This document shows positions 17,860 through 27,284 of a DNA stretch of 64,000 nt, one piece after another; positions within the stretch are counted from its first letter, which is position 1; each line of letters opens with the position of its first letter. Both the position numbers and the translations under genes were made by a program. Origin of the DNA: JBGPQJ01 sp963829485 (GTDB taxonomy: Bacteria > Chloroflexota > Anaerolineae > Anaerolineales > Villigracilaceae); assembly GCA_963829485.1 (NCBI GenBank), contig CAWHIK010000002.1, positions 62,001-126,000 on the forward strand, written 5' to 3'. A model generated the notes under the pieces. It did not search any database. It saw only the letters and a list, made by a program, of their open reading frames with translations, and was not told where the DNA came from.

Positions 17860-17887
17860 GTGTGTGAGGGCATATGCCCTCACACAC
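17860..17887 (+). terminator. Perfect hairpin after chvE
   Basis: GTGTGTGAGGGCAT is followed directly by its exact inverse ATGCCCTCACACAC. There is no strong T-run after it (TACTTAATTTTTCG). It therefore probably acts as an RNA-stabilising or partial-termination hairpin that raises binding-protein mRNA above that of the downstream ATPase and permease. Confidence 0.65.
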
Positions 17888-18001
17888 CTACTTAATTTTT
17901 CGTTTATAGTGTCTGATGCAATCATTTTTTTGGGATTTCTTATAAAATAAGACCAACGGGCTTACTGTTATTAATCCATAACAAAATAGGATGGGAAGAA
18001 C

Positions 18002-19543
18002 ATGTCTGATGTTATATTGGAAATGCGCAACATCACAAAGACATTCCCTGGCGTAAAAGCGCTTGACAATGTAAGTTTTAGCGTGAGGCAGGGAGAAATC
18101 CATGCTCTGGTGGGAGAGAACGGGGCAGGAAAATCAACCCTGATGAAGGTGTTAAGCGGTGTATATCCATACGGATCTTACAGTGGGGAAATTTATTTCC
18201 AAGGCAAAGAATGCCGTTTTCGGGATATCCACGAGTTAGAAGAAGTAGGACTTGTCATTATTCATCAAGAGCTTGCACTAATTCCTTTGCTTTCCATCAC
18301 TGAAAATCTGTTCTTAGGGAATGAGCGCGCCAACCATGGTGTAATAAACTGGTACGAATCGGTTTATAAGACGAAAGAATTACTGAAAAAAGTGGGGTTG
18401 CACGAGTCGCCGGATACCTTGATTACCAATATGGGCGTGGGTAAGCAGCAGTTGGTAGAGATCGCCAAGGCACTTGCAAAGGAAGTCCAGCTTCTTATCC
18501 TGGATGAACCCACTGCTTCGCTCAATGAAAGCGACAGCGAGAAACTGCTCGAGTTGTTGCTCCAATTCAAGGCGAACGGAATTTCATCGATTCTAATTTC
18601 ACACAAACTAAGCGATGTCTCCAAAGTGGCTGATTCCATAACGATTCTGCGCGATGGTGCCACGATCGAAACTTTGGATTGCCAGAAAGATGTCATTACA
18701 GAGGACCGGATCATTCGCGGCATGGTGGGCCGCGATCTGAAACACCGCTTCCCGCCTCGCGAATCGAATATTGGTGAAACTATTTTTGAAGTGCGCGACT
18801 GGAATGCCTATCACCCCATCCATGAAGATCGCAAAGTCAGCAATAATGTGAATATCAAAGTCCGCAAGGGTGAGGTGGTTGGGCTTGCAGGGTTAATGGG
18901 AGCTGGAAGAACAGAACTGGCCATGAGCATTTTTGGACGCTCCTATGGTACACGCATTTCCGGCACGGCCTATAAATTCGGACAGGAAATAGACATCAGC
19001 ACCATCGATAAGGCCATTAACAACGGAATCGCTTATGCAACTGAAGATCGCAAAGCCTATGGTCTGGTCCTGATCCAGGAAATCAAGAATAACATTACCC
19101 TGGCTAATCTGGGTGCCATCTCCGATGCCGGTGTTGTAAATGAACCGAAGGAAATGTCGGTGGTTACTGAATACAGGGAAAACCTTGCCATCAAGTGTTC
19201 CAGCATTCGGCAGCTGGCTCTTAATCTTTCAGGCGGCAATCAACAAAAAGTGGTCCTCAGCAAATGGCTGTTTGCCAGCCCCGAAATTCTGATTCTGGAT
19301 GAACCCACGCGCGGTATCGACGTTGGGGCGAAATACGAGATATACACCATCGTTAACCGCCTGGCCAGTGAAGGAAAGGGGATCATCCTGATTTCATCAG
19401 AATTGCCGGAAATTCTGGGAATGTGTGATCGAATTTATGTGATGCGCGACGGCAAAATTGTCGGTGAAATGACGGCAAGTGAAGCATCCCAGGAATTAGT
19501 AATGAAATACATCATGACGCAACAAGAGGTAATCGAACAATGA
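18002..19543 (+). CDS. gguA: Sugar ABC transporter ATP-binding protein, GguA/XylG type
   Basis: A 513-residue protein with two tandem ABC domains, as in CUT2-family sugar importers. The first domain has Walker A GENGAGKST near residue 39, a GVGKQQLVEIAKAL signature and Walker B LLILDEPTASL. The second has a degenerate Walker A GLMGAGRTE, the signature LSGGNQQKVVLSKWL and Walker B ILILDEPTRGIDVG. It powers import of the sugar captured by ChvE. Its stop overlaps the permease ATG by four bases (ATGA). GguA, XylG and MmsA are names for near-equivalent proteins, so the symbol is provisional. Confidence 0.9.
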   Translation: MSDVILEMRNITKTFPGVKALDNVSFSVRQGEIHALVGENGAGKSTLMKVLSGVYPYGSYSGEIYFQGKECRFRDIHELEEVGLVIIHQELALIPLLSITENLFLGNERANHGVINWYESVYKTKELLKKVGLHESPDTLITNMGVGKQQLVEIAKALAKEVQLLILDEPTASLNESDSEKLLELLLQFKANGISSILISHKLSDVSKVADSITILRDGATIETLDCQKDVITEDRIIRGMVGRDLKHRFPPRESNIGETIFEVRDWNAYHPIHEDRKVSNNVNIKVRKGEVVGLAGLMGAGRTELAMSIFGRSYGTRISGTAYKFGQEIDISTIDKAINNGIAYATEDRKAYGLVLIQEIKNNITLANLGAISDAGVVNEPKEMSVVTEYRENLAIKCSSIRQLALNLSGGNQQKVVLSKWLFASPEILILDEPTRGIDVGAKYEIYTIVNRLASEGKGIILISSELPEILGMCDRIYVMRDGKIVGEMTASEASQELVMKYIMTQQEVIEQ

Positions 19544-20703
19544 AAACCCTGTCAACCCTTTTCAAAAACAATATCCGCCAATACGGCATGTTGATCGCAC
19601 TGATCGCGATCATGCTGTTCTTCCAGATTGCGACAGAAGGGGTTCTTTTTAGACCGGTCAACATTACCAACCTTGTCCTGCAGAACAGCTACATCATCAC
19701 CATGGCGCTGGGGATGCTGTTGATCATCGTCTCTGGTTGGATTGACCTGTCCGTGGGATCGGTTGTCGCCATGATCGGCGCGCTTTCGGCAGTATTGATA
19801 GTCCGGTATGATGTGAATTGGGTCGTGACCGTTGTGATCGCCTTGCTGATCGGTGCAGCGATCGGCGCTTTTCAAGGCTACTGGGTTGCTTATCTAAAAA
19901 TCCCAGCCTTCATTGTTACTCTGGGAGGCATGTTGATCTTTAGAGGGCTGACCATCGCGCTGCTTCAGGGTGAATCGGTAGGACCTTTCCCTGTCGGGTT
20001 TCAACGAATTAGTTCGGGGTTTATCCCGGATGTTTTTCATTATGAAGGCTTACATATTACTACCATCTTGATCGGGGTGATTCTCTCCGTCTTGTTAATC
20101 GCTCTGGATCTCCGGTCAAGAAGAAATCAACAAAAATACGGCTTTGAAGTCACACCACTCTACTTTTTCGTCATCAAAAATGCTGTCATTACCGCGGCGA
20201 TCATGGGGCTCTGCTATTTAATGGCATCCTACAAAGGTCTTCCCAACGTGCTTGTACTTGTTTTTATACTGATTTTATTTTATTCATTCATGACCAACCA
20301 GATGGTGATTGGCCGCCGTATTTATGCCATGGGCGGTAACGAAAAAGCCACCAAGCTATCCGGTGTCAACACACCGCGCTTATTGCATTATACGTTCATC
20401 AATATGGGCGTCCTCGCTGCTTTGGCAGGTCTGATCGTTGCAGCCCGTTTAAATAGTGCCACGCCCAATGCCGGGGATGGCATGGAGTTGGATGTTATTG
20501 CAGCCTGTTTCATCGGAGGCGCATCAGCCAGCGGTGGTGTCGGTACCGTTATCGGTGCAGTGATTGGCGCCTTTGTCATCGGCGTGATGAACAACGGCAT
20601 GTCCATTCTTGGGATCGGGATCGATTGGCAGAAGGTGATCAAAGGGGTTGTGCTTCTTCTGGCAGTTTTATTCGATGTCTACAATAAGAACAAGAATGGG
20701 TAA
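19540..20703 (+). CDS. gguB: Sugar ABC transporter permease, GguB/XylH type
   Basis: A 387-residue polytopic membrane protein of the BPD_transp_2 family. At least nine hydrophobic segments are visible, the first at residues 16-35. The family signature IIVSGWIDLSVGSVVAMIGAL lies near residue 63, and GRRIYAMGGNEKATKLSGVN, the cytoplasmic coupling loop, near 262. The C-terminal part has DVIAACFIGGASASGGVGTVIGA. It forms the membrane channel for the ChvE-GguA system. The short N-terminal overlap with gguA indicates coupled translation. Confidence 0.9.
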   Translation: MKTLSTLFKNNIRQYGMLIALIAIMLFFQIATEGVLFRPVNITNLVLQNSYIITMALGMLLIIVSGWIDLSVGSVVAMIGALSAVLIVRYDVNWVVTVVIALLIGAAIGAFQGYWVAYLKIPAFIVTLGGMLIFRGLTIALLQGESVGPFPVGFQRISSGFIPDVFHYEGLHITTILIGVILSVLLIALDLRSRRNQQKYGFEVTPLYFFVIKNAVITAAIMGLCYLMASYKGLPNVLVLVFILILFYSFMTNQMVIGRRIYAMGGNEKATKLSGVNTPRLLHYTFINMGVLAALAGLIVAARLNSATPNAGDGMELDVIAACFIGGASASGGVGTVIGAVIGAFVIGVMNNGMSILGIGIDWQKVIKGVVLLLAVLFDVYNKNKNG

Positions 20704-20843
20704 CAGCTAACATTAAGTTGCTCAAAGCCAGTTGGTTTTTCGTTGACGAGCAGTTGAAGGGCGACGAGCGTAATGAAAGCATATTGGAACATTGGGAGTG
20801 TCCTGACTTCAAAGGAATGGACGCTCCTTTTCGTTAAAAGGGC

Positions 20844-21317
20844 ATGGACATGGATGACCTATTGCAACATCTGCTTCAAGAAGAGCAGGAACTTCAATTC
20901 ACTACATTTAACGAAGACATTGCATGGAAAATCGGCTGTCTGATTGTTGAGCATTCCATCCGTGAAGGTCTGCCCGTAACCGTGGATATTACCAGGGGTG
21001 ACCACCAGCTTTTTCATGCGAGCCTTCAGGGAACATCTCCGGATAATGATGAATGGATCAAACGAAAAGTCCGCCTTGTATACCGGTTTGGCCATAGTTC
21101 CTATTACATGGGGCAGCTTCTAAAGAGCAAAGGTAAAACCATAGAGCAGGCCTATTTGATATCTGAAAGTCAGTACGCTCCTCATGGAGGTTGTTTCCCC
21201 GTTATCGTGAAGGATGTTGGCGTGATTGGCACGATCACGGTCTCCGGCCTTGCTCAGGAAGAGGATCACAAATTGGTTGTTCAAGTTTTAAGGGATTTTT
21301 TAGCATCAACACTGTAG
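20844..21317 (+). CDS. HbpS-like/UPF0303 heme-degrading-domain protein
   Basis: A 157-residue soluble protein of the Haem_degrading (HbpS/GlcG, UPF0303) fold family, recognised from the helix-rich N-terminus, GLPVTVDITRGDHQLFHASLQG, the long central helix region with RKVRLVYRFGHSSYYMGQ, and the C-terminal GVIGTITVSGLAQEEDH. UPF0303 members are often found beside sugar catabolic genes and their function is not settled. Here it sits 140 bases after the gguB stop and 60 bases before an epimerase gene, probably in the transporter operon. Heme binding cannot be judged from this sequence. Confidence 0.75.
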   Translation: MDMDDLLQHLLQEEQELQFTTFNEDIAWKIGCLIVEHSIREGLPVTVDITRGDHQLFHASLQGTSPDNDEWIKRKVRLVYRFGHSSYYMGQLLKSKGKTIEQAYLISESQYAPHGGCFPVIVKDVGVIGTITVSGLAQEEDHKLVVQVLRDFLASTL

Positions 21318-21377
21318 ATGGGTTTATTATTGACCGGGTATTTATATCCGCTGAAAATAATTAATTGAGGCACATAC

Positions 21378-22370
21378 ATGTCCAATGCAAATACTATTCT
21401 TGTTACAGGTGCCGCAGGGAAGGTAGGCAGGGCATTTATTGAGAGGTTGCTGGCGGAACCCCAATATGATTCCTTCAAGGTTCGAGCTTTAATCCACAAC
21501 CGTAAACTTGACGCTCACTCTCGAATACAAAACATTTACGGCTCGATCGAACATCGCGATGTGGTGGAACAAGCGATGGATGGGGTGACGCACGTCGTCC
21601 ATCTGGCAACTTGTAAAGAGACTCCCGACCAGATCATGGATGTGGCTGTAAAAGGATTGTTTTGGCTGCTTGAATCGTGCCGTACCAGCTCGACCTTTCA
21701 GCAATTCATTTTAATTGGCGGTGATGCCGGGATGGGACATTTTATCTATCCTCATCCAGTGCCGGTGACCGAGGTGCAAAAACATTCCGCTTATCCCGGT
21801 TGTTACGCACTGTCGAAAGTGCTTGAAGAAGTGATGCTGGAGCAATACTACATTCAATACGATCTCAATGGCTGCTGCCTGCGCGCGCCATGGATCATGG
21901 AGAAGGATGATTTCAAGTATCAGCTTTCCTTCGGCGAAGATGTCTTCGGTGGACCGCGCTGGCGGGATTTGGTCGGTCCTCAACTGGCGGATGAATATAG
22001 GCGCAAGAATACAATTCCGGTTATGTTGGACCAGGATGGTCAGCCAGTAAAACGCAACTTCGTTCATGTGGATGATCTGGTGAGTGCCATTTTACTGTCG
22101 CTTGACAATCCAAAAGCGCGGCAGCATCTTTTCAACATCAGCATGGATGAACCTGTCGATTATGGGGAGGTAGGCAGGTATTTAACAGCCAGCCGTGGTT
22201 TACCCAATGTGGAAATCAAGACACAATATCACTCCACCTGGCTGGACAATAACAAAGCTAAGTTTCTATTAGGTTGGCGACCTGCTTATGATATGAAAAA
22301 ACTGATTGATTTGGCCTGGGATTACGTGAGAGCGCCGGGTGACCCCCGGATGGTTTGGTACCCTGGTTGA
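21378..22370 (+). CDS. NAD-dependent epimerase/dehydratase (extended SDR)
   Basis: A 330-residue extended short-chain dehydrogenase. The Rossmann motif TGAAGKVGRAF lies at residues 10-20 and the catalytic Tyr-Lys pair in YALSK near 140. NFVHVDDLVSAILLSL near residue 220 is the typical substrate-domain signature of sugar-nucleotide epimerases and uronate dehydrogenases. It may act on a free sugar or sugar acid imported by the upstream transporter; the exact reaction cannot be assigned. An ATTGAGG segment precedes the ATG. Confidence 0.75.
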   Translation: MSNANTILVTGAAGKVGRAFIERLLAEPQYDSFKVRALIHNRKLDAHSRIQNIYGSIEHRDVVEQAMDGVTHVVHLATCKETPDQIMDVAVKGLFWLLESCRTSSTFQQFILIGGDAGMGHFIYPHPVPVTEVQKHSAYPGCYALSKVLEEVMLEQYYIQYDLNGCCLRAPWIMEKDDFKYQLSFGEDVFGGPRWRDLVGPQLADEYRRKNTIPVMLDQDGQPVKRNFVHVDDLVSAILLSLDNPKARQHLFNISMDEPVDYGEVGRYLTASRGLPNVEIKTQYHSTWLDNNKAKFLLGWRPAYDMKKLIDLAWDYVRAPGDPRMVWYPG

Positions 22371-22450
22371 TTTATGACCTGGAGCGATGAGTTTTTACGG
22401 GTCATGAGAAATTTGGTTCTTGACTTTTGTTAAGATTTGCGTCACGGAAT

Positions 22451-22511
22451 TATCTGGGCGGTGCCGGAGGTAGGTAGAAACGCAACCGGGTCAACAAGAC
22501 GCCCTCAGATA
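22451..22511 (+). ncRNA. Candidate structured RNA in the 22371-22849 gap
   Basis: TATCTGGGCG at 22451-22460 pairs with CGCCCTCAGATA at 22500-22511, leaving a two-base bulge. Inside, CCGG at 22464-22467 can pair with CCGG at 22486-22489 around a GGTAGGTAGAAACGCAA loop. The closed, branched shape suggests a structured leader for the response-regulator operon or an independent small RNA. I do not recognise the class. Confidence 0.3.
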
Positions 22512-22552
22512 TTAACCTTCCCATTGTTTTTCATGCCAATGAATAAAAGCAG

Positions 22553-22587
22553 CCTGCCCATGTACTCGATTTGATTACATGGGCGGG
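22553..22587 (+). terminator. Probable terminator after the epimerase gene
   Basis: CCTGCCCATGTA pairs with TACATGGGCGGG (one G-T wobble), leaving an 11-base loop; the tail is TAATTTAAAG. The T-tract is weak. It would end the chvE-transporter operon before the regulator genes. Confidence 0.45.
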
Positions 22588-22849
22588 TAATTTAAAGCAA
22601 CACCACGAAACCGCCCTGTGCCCAATCCACCTGCAGCCGCGAATCCTTGCTTTTCCTTCATTCTCCACCCTCCTGTCCTGTGAAAAGCCTACGGTGTGAA
22701 GTCACTGAACTATCGTGTCCCGAGCAGTTTAGATTTATTCACTACACAACCAACAACCGCGAAAAGATCCCACCCAGGCGGGCAGCTTGCAGGCTAATTG
22801 TGGCGAAAGTGAATGGGTGTAAAATGACTTATGACGAAGGTCAGCTGAG

Positions 22850-24421
22850 ATGCCCTATAAAGTGTTTTTTGTCGAAGATGAAGCGGTAACCCGCGAAGGG
22901 ATTCGCGATAATGTGGACTGGCGGGCCAGTGGATTCGAGTTCTGTGGTGAAGCCGCTGACGGTGAGATGGCCTTGCCGTTGTTGCGCACAACTCAGCCCG
23001 ATGTTCTAATCACCGACATAAAAATGCCCTTCATGGACGGCTTGCAGTTGAGCAAGATCATACGAGAACGCATGCCATGGGTAAAAATCATCATCCTGAG
23101 CGGCCACGATGAATTCGAATATGCCCAACAAGCGATCAAACTCGGGGTTACCGATTACCTTCTTAAGCCAATCACTGTCCAGGTTCTTCAAAATGCCATG
23201 CAGAGGTTGGCTATTCAGTTAAATCGGGAAAAGGAAGAACAAAACAACTTAAAAATACTTCACGAGCAGGTTGAAGAAAACCATGCATCGCTTTACGAAA
23301 GGCTGTTGTTTAAATTAATCGTCGGGGCGATCTCACAACAGGAAGCTTTATATACAGGTCACTTGTTGGGACTCGACCTGGTTGCCAGGCATTATTTAGT
23401 TGCGACTTTAAAAATCGAACTGAGCGATTGCACAGAGCACTATGAGCATGAAGAATACCAGCAGATCCAAAATGCGGTGATGGGATTGATCGAAAAGAAC
23501 CCGGATGCATTTACTTTACAAAGGAATTGGGAGGACCTGATTCTGATCATGAAGGGGAACACACCCGAACATCTCGAGGAGGAATGCCACTCTCTTCTGG
23601 AGGAGATCCGGCGGGAGGTCGATAAAACGCGCTATAAGCTCACGATCGGGAAAGGGGCGATCAAAAACCAGACTACGGACATCTGCCAGTCGTTTGTCGA
23701 GGCATTGGAAAGTATCCAGAACTCAACCGGCGAAGATGGGGGATCGAATTATTCCTTCGAACAGGCTGAATTACTCAAACTGGATAAATCAGCAGTCGAT
23801 AACTATCTTCACAGCGGCACGAAAGATGGATTCGACGAGTTTTTCCATGAATATATCAGACCATTAGGCGAGAAGGCGCTAAGATCGAACCTGATCAAGA
23901 ATTATATCTTTACGGATGTGGTCCTTGCCGTGGTTAAGCTTGTTAACGAACTGGGAGGGGATGTTGACCAGGTGATTCCGGAGTTGAATTCAATGGAGAT
24001 CATCATGTCAAATATCAAGACAATCGAGCAGTTGCGGGAGCAGGCAGGCAAGATTGTAACCGCTGCGCTGGTCTTTCGGGATAATCAACCCAAGGGGCAG
24101 TACCAAGCCCTGATACGCCAGACGAAGGACTATTTGGAACAGCATTATGCAGACCACGATCTCTCTCTTAATGATGTAGCCGCCCGGGCAAATCTCAGTG
24201 TTAGTCATTTTAGCGTGGTGTTCGGTCAGGAGACAGGCCACACGTTCAAGGAGTATTTGACGGATATTCGCATCACGAAAGCAAAGGAACTGTTGCGCAT
24301 GACAGGTTTGCGGTCGGCAGAAATCGCTTATCAGGTTGGATATAACGATCCCCATTATTTCAGTTCCGTGTTCAAGAAACACACCGGCCTTACACCGAGC
24401 GAATTTCGTTCGCAGATTTAG
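22850..24421 (+). CDS. AraC-type response regulator (YesN family)
   Basis: A 523-residue two-component regulator. The receiver domain (1-120) has acidic residues VEDEA at 8-12, the phospho-acceptor Asp56 in DVLITDIKMP and Lys near 108 in YLLKPI. A long middle region follows. The C-terminal AraC domain (about 420-520) has two helix-turn-helix units, SLNDVAARANLSVSHFSVVF and ITKAKELLRMTGLRSAEIAYQVGY, ending in FKKHTGLTPSEFR. It is the output of the kinase encoded 20 bases downstream and probably activates sugar transporter genes such as the one starting at 27459. Confidence 0.92.
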   Translation: MPYKVFFVEDEAVTREGIRDNVDWRASGFEFCGEAADGEMALPLLRTTQPDVLITDIKMPFMDGLQLSKIIRERMPWVKIIILSGHDEFEYAQQAIKLGVTDYLLKPITVQVLQNAMQRLAIQLNREKEEQNNLKILHEQVEENHASLYERLLFKLIVGAISQQEALYTGHLLGLDLVARHYLVATLKIELSDCTEHYEHEEYQQIQNAVMGLIEKNPDAFTLQRNWEDLILIMKGNTPEHLEEECHSLLEEIRREVDKTRYKLTIGKGAIKNQTTDICQSFVEALESIQNSTGEDGGSNYSFEQAELLKLDKSAVDNYLHSGTKDGFDEFFHEYIRPLGEKALRSNLIKNYIFTDVVLAVVKLVNELGGDVDQVIPELNSMEIIMSNIKTIEQLREQAGKIVTAALVFRDNQPKGQYQALIRQTKDYLEQHYADHDLSLNDVAARANLSVSHFSVVFGQETGHTFKEYLTDIRITKAKELLRMTGLRSAEIAYQVGYNDPHYFSSVFKKHTGLTPSEFRSQI

Positions 24422-24441
24422 TTGCCTTTCAGGAGAGCTGC

Positions 24442-26040
24442 ATGGCTCAAAAAACAATAGCGCCTGGCGTTAGGCAACTCCTTGCCAGGATCAGTAAACA
24501 GGCAAGTTCGACGAGCAGGTTCCCGCTCAAGCACGTGGGACGGCTTGCCGATTTTTTTGCGGGCATCAATCTTTCCATTCGCACAAAAATATTAGTGTCA
24601 CTTTGCGTTGTGATCTTTTTAATGGGGGTAACGAACATCGTCTCGATGGTGCAAATGCTGAGCTATAGCCGCCAGTATGATGCCATCATCACCAACATCA
24701 CCACTGCCAACAGCATCAGTGGCAGCGTCAAACCTGATATTGACAATGAGATGTGGAAAATCGTGGCGGGGAAGATAGCATTTTCCGAAGGTCAGCAGTA
24801 CAAAACCATCGATAATGTGGATGCCAAAGTTCGCTGGATGATGGAAAACACTGATTCGCAGCCTGCCAAGGTGAAGCTGGACCTGATCTTGCGAACATTA
24901 CAAACCTTGAGAGAATATGTCAACGAGATGGGCGGTCAGATTACCCAGAACAGCACAGCCTCAGAGAACGAAGCCGTGCTCGAAAAGATCCGCTTCGCTA
25001 CTTCCGTGATGGAGGAGGCTGTCCAGAACTATGTGCTTTACGAGGTGAATCGCACGGAGGGACAATACCAGGTGATGCGTGAAAGTTTCACACGCTGGCA
25101 AATCCTTTCCATCGTTCTGATCATGAGCGCTGTGGGTTTTGCGATTGTCGCTGCGTGGAGCCTGTCCAAGAGTATCTATACACCCATCAAAAAACTGCAC
25201 GACGTGACCACCACCATCACCAAGAACGACCTGCAGGCTTTGATGACCAGCGATAACGTGGATGAAATCACGGAGCTGGGGATGAGTTTCAACATCATGA
25301 TCGGCAAGATTAAAGAGTTGCTGGATTCAAAAATCAAGGAGCACGAGAATCTCAAAAAGGCGGAACTGCGTGCGCTCCAGGCCCAGATCAATCCGCATTT
25401 TCTTTACAACACCCTCGATACGATTATCTGGATGGCCGAATCCAAAAAGACAGACCAGGTCATCAAGATCGTCACTGCCCTATCGAGTTTCTTTCGGATC
25501 AGTCTCAGCAAAGGCATGGACTGGATCACCATCGGCGAAGAGGTCGAGCGCATCAGAAGTTACCTGATAATTCAAAAGATGCGCTACCACGACATCCTTG
25601 ATTTCAAGATCGACATCGATGAGGATGTGACTGAGAACACGATCCTGAAATTAATCCTCCAGCCGTTGGTGGAAAACGCCCTCTATCACGGTATCAAGAA
25701 CAAAAGACAGGGCGGCACGATCAGCATACGTGCCAGGCGGAAAAATCCAGGTGAGATAATGCTTGAAGTGGAGGATGACGGCATTGGGTTCACACCCCAA
25801 AAACTTGCCCAACTCCGCAGCGAACTGGAAGACGACTCGGGTGAGATTAGAATGGAAAGCGGCTACGGGATTGGCAACGTTAACAACCGTATCAGATTGT
25901 ATTACGGAAAGCCGTATGGCCTGACCATCGAGAGCGAATACAGCACCGGCACCCTGGTCACTCTGGTAATTCCAGCCAAAATGGAGAAAGCTGCGCGGGA
26001 TGAATTGATCACCGGACAGGAAAAGGTAATCATCGGATGA
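24442..26040 (+). CDS. Sensor histidine kinase (YesM/LytS-like family)
   Basis: A 532-residue membrane kinase. Transmembrane segments lie near residues 53-75 and 220-242 with an extracytoplasmic domain of about 145 residues between them. A HAMP domain follows (SIYTPIKKLHDV to about 285). The His_kinase domain starts LRALQAQINPHFLYNTLD with the phospho-acceptor His319. The ATPase part has LQPLVENALYHGI and VEDDGIGF followed by GYGIGNVNNRI. An AGGAG site precedes the ATG. Its stop overlaps the ATG of a binding-protein gene, which points to sensing through that protein. Confidence 0.92.
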   Translation: MAQKTIAPGVRQLLARISKQASSTSRFPLKHVGRLADFFAGINLSIRTKILVSLCVVIFLMGVTNIVSMVQMLSYSRQYDAIITNITTANSISGSVKPDIDNEMWKIVAGKIAFSEGQQYKTIDNVDAKVRWMMENTDSQPAKVKLDLILRTLQTLREYVNEMGGQITQNSTASENEAVLEKIRFATSVMEEAVQNYVLYEVNRTEGQYQVMRESFTRWQILSIVLIMSAVGFAIVAAWSLSKSIYTPIKKLHDVTTTITKNDLQALMTSDNVDEITELGMSFNIMIGKIKELLDSKIKEHENLKKAELRALQAQINPHFLYNTLDTIIWMAESKKTDQVIKIVTALSSFFRISLSKGMDWITIGEEVERIRSYLIIQKMRYHDILDFKIDIDEDVTENTILKLILQPLVENALYHGIKNKRQGGTISIRARRKNPGEIMLEVEDDGIGFTPQKLAQLRSELEDDSGEIRMESGYGIGNVNNRIRLYYGKPYGLTIESEYSTGTLVTLVIPAKMEKAARDELITGQEKVIIG

Positions 26041-27044
26041 ATACTTCACGCCTATTACTTTTATCTGCCTTTTTTGCATTCATTCTTGGACTTGCCGGTT
26101 GTTTGCAACAACCTGCGCCTGCCTCCGCCACGCAGCCCGCATCAGACCTGGAGCTCAAACCCCGGAAAGGCTACGAGGAGATCGTCGTCGGCTATGCACA
26201 AATAGGTTCTGAAAGCGAGTGGCGCGCTGCGAATACCATTTCCATAAAGGAAACGGCCGATGAATTAGGCGTGGAACTGCTCTTCTCTGATGCCCAGCAA
26301 AAACAGGATAATCAGATTGAGGCGGTGCGCAAATTTATAGTCCAAAAAGTGGATATTATCGGGATCTCGCCCATCGTTGAAACAGGATGGGATGAGGTTT
26401 TTCAAGAAGCCAAGGATGCCGGAATCCCCATCATTCTTGTGGACCGGCGCGCCGCTGTGAAGGATGACCTCTACGTGTCCTATCTGGGCTCGGATTTCCT
26501 TGAGGAGGGACGAAATGCGGCTCGAGTGATGGTGAACTTGGTCGAGGGAAAAGCGAATATCGTTGAATTGGTAGGCACGATCGGTTCCGCCCCGGCAAAT
26601 GATCGATATACAGGTTTTCGAGAAGTAATCGCCGATTACCCCGGAATGCAAATCATCAATTCTCAATCCGGCGATTTTACCCGTGCAAGGGGCAAGGAGG
26701 TCATGGCGGAATTGCTGAAAAAACATGGCACGCAAATCACAGCCGTCTATGCCCACAACGATGATATGGCGCTGGGTGCGATCCAGGCCATCGAGGAGTA
26801 CGGACTCAAGCCCGGAGTGGATATAAAAATCGTTTCGGTGGACGCAGCCCGGGGGGCGTTCGAAGCGATGATCGCCGGGAAGCTGAACGCCACAGTGGAG
26901 TGCAATCCCTTGTTGGGTCCGCAATTCTTCGAGCTGGCATTGAAGGTCGTGAATGGCGAGCCCGTCCCCAAGTGGGTTCCATCCATCGAATCCATTTTCT
27001 TCCCAGAGGATGCTCTTGAGATGTTGCCGTATCGTAAATACTGA
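26037..27044 (+). CDS. YtfQ-like solute-binding lipoprotein, probable co-sensor of the histidine kinase
   Basis: A 335-residue lipoprotein with a signal peptide ending GLAGC (Cys at about residue 22). The mature part is close to YtfQ: IVVGYAQIGSESEWRAANT, QQKQDNQIEAVRKFI, ISPIVETGWDEV, ILVDRRA, QSGDFTRARGKEVM and YAHNDDMALGAIQAI. Its ATG overlaps the stop of the kinase gene by four bases and no ATPase or permease follows directly; a strong terminator does. Binding proteins placed like this serve as the ligand-sensing third component of YesMN/LytS-YesN systems, as in the XylFII-LytS pair. Furanose pentoses or galactofuranose would be the expected ligands. Confidence 0.82.
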   Translation: MNTSRLLLLSAFFAFILGLAGCLQQPAPASATQPASDLELKPRKGYEEIVVGYAQIGSESEWRAANTISIKETADELGVELLFSDAQQKQDNQIEAVRKFIVQKVDIIGISPIVETGWDEVFQEAKDAGIPIILVDRRAAVKDDLYVSYLGSDFLEEGRNAARVMVNLVEGKANIVELVGTIGSAPANDRYTGFREVIADYPGMQIINSQSGDFTRARGKEVMAELLKKHGTQITAVYAHNDDMALGAIQAIEEYGLKPGVDIKIVSVDAARGAFEAMIAGKLNATVECNPLLGPQFFELALKVVNGEPVPKWVPSIESIFFPEDALEMLPYRKY

Positions 27045-27088
27045 GATAACGATAATCCGTGATCGACAAAGGAAAATTAACTCATTTC

Positions 27089-27128
27089 AAATAAAATTCA
27101 TCACCCGTACGGGTGATGAATTTTATTT
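27089..27128 (+). terminator. Strong bidirectional terminator after the sensor operon
   Basis: A perfect 20-bp stem: the arm AAATAAAATTCATCACCCGT is followed directly by its inverse, ending ATGAATTTTATTT. The AT-rich lower half gives an A-run before and a T-run after it. It ends transcription of the regulator-kinase-binding protein operon. Confidence 0.8.
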
Positions 27129-27229
27129 TGGCCGAACAATGGAAAAATCAACTTCTTTCCAAGAAGATAACATGGAATTCCGTTTTGCATTGTTGTATTC
27201 TGTAGTTGGATTATAACTGACGAAGTACC

Positions 27230-27257
27230 TTGTATAGGATGCTCACCCTTATAAAAT
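27230..27257 (+). promoter_or_regulatory. Possible promoter of the ytfQ operon
   Basis: TTGTAT at 27230-27235 and TAAAAT at 27252-27257 are 16 bp apart and lie about 30 bp upstream of the conserved leader. The match is moderate. Confidence 0.35.
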
Positions 27258-27284
27258 ATGTATGTCCTGATGAAAAATCAGGAT

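Noticed and set aside
22440..22511. Cyclic-di-GMP (GEMM) riboswitch upstream of the response regulator
   Set aside because: GGTAGGTAG and ACCGGGT recall the 3' half of GEMM, but the 5' half with its GGGCAAACC and GACGCAAAGCC segments is missing.
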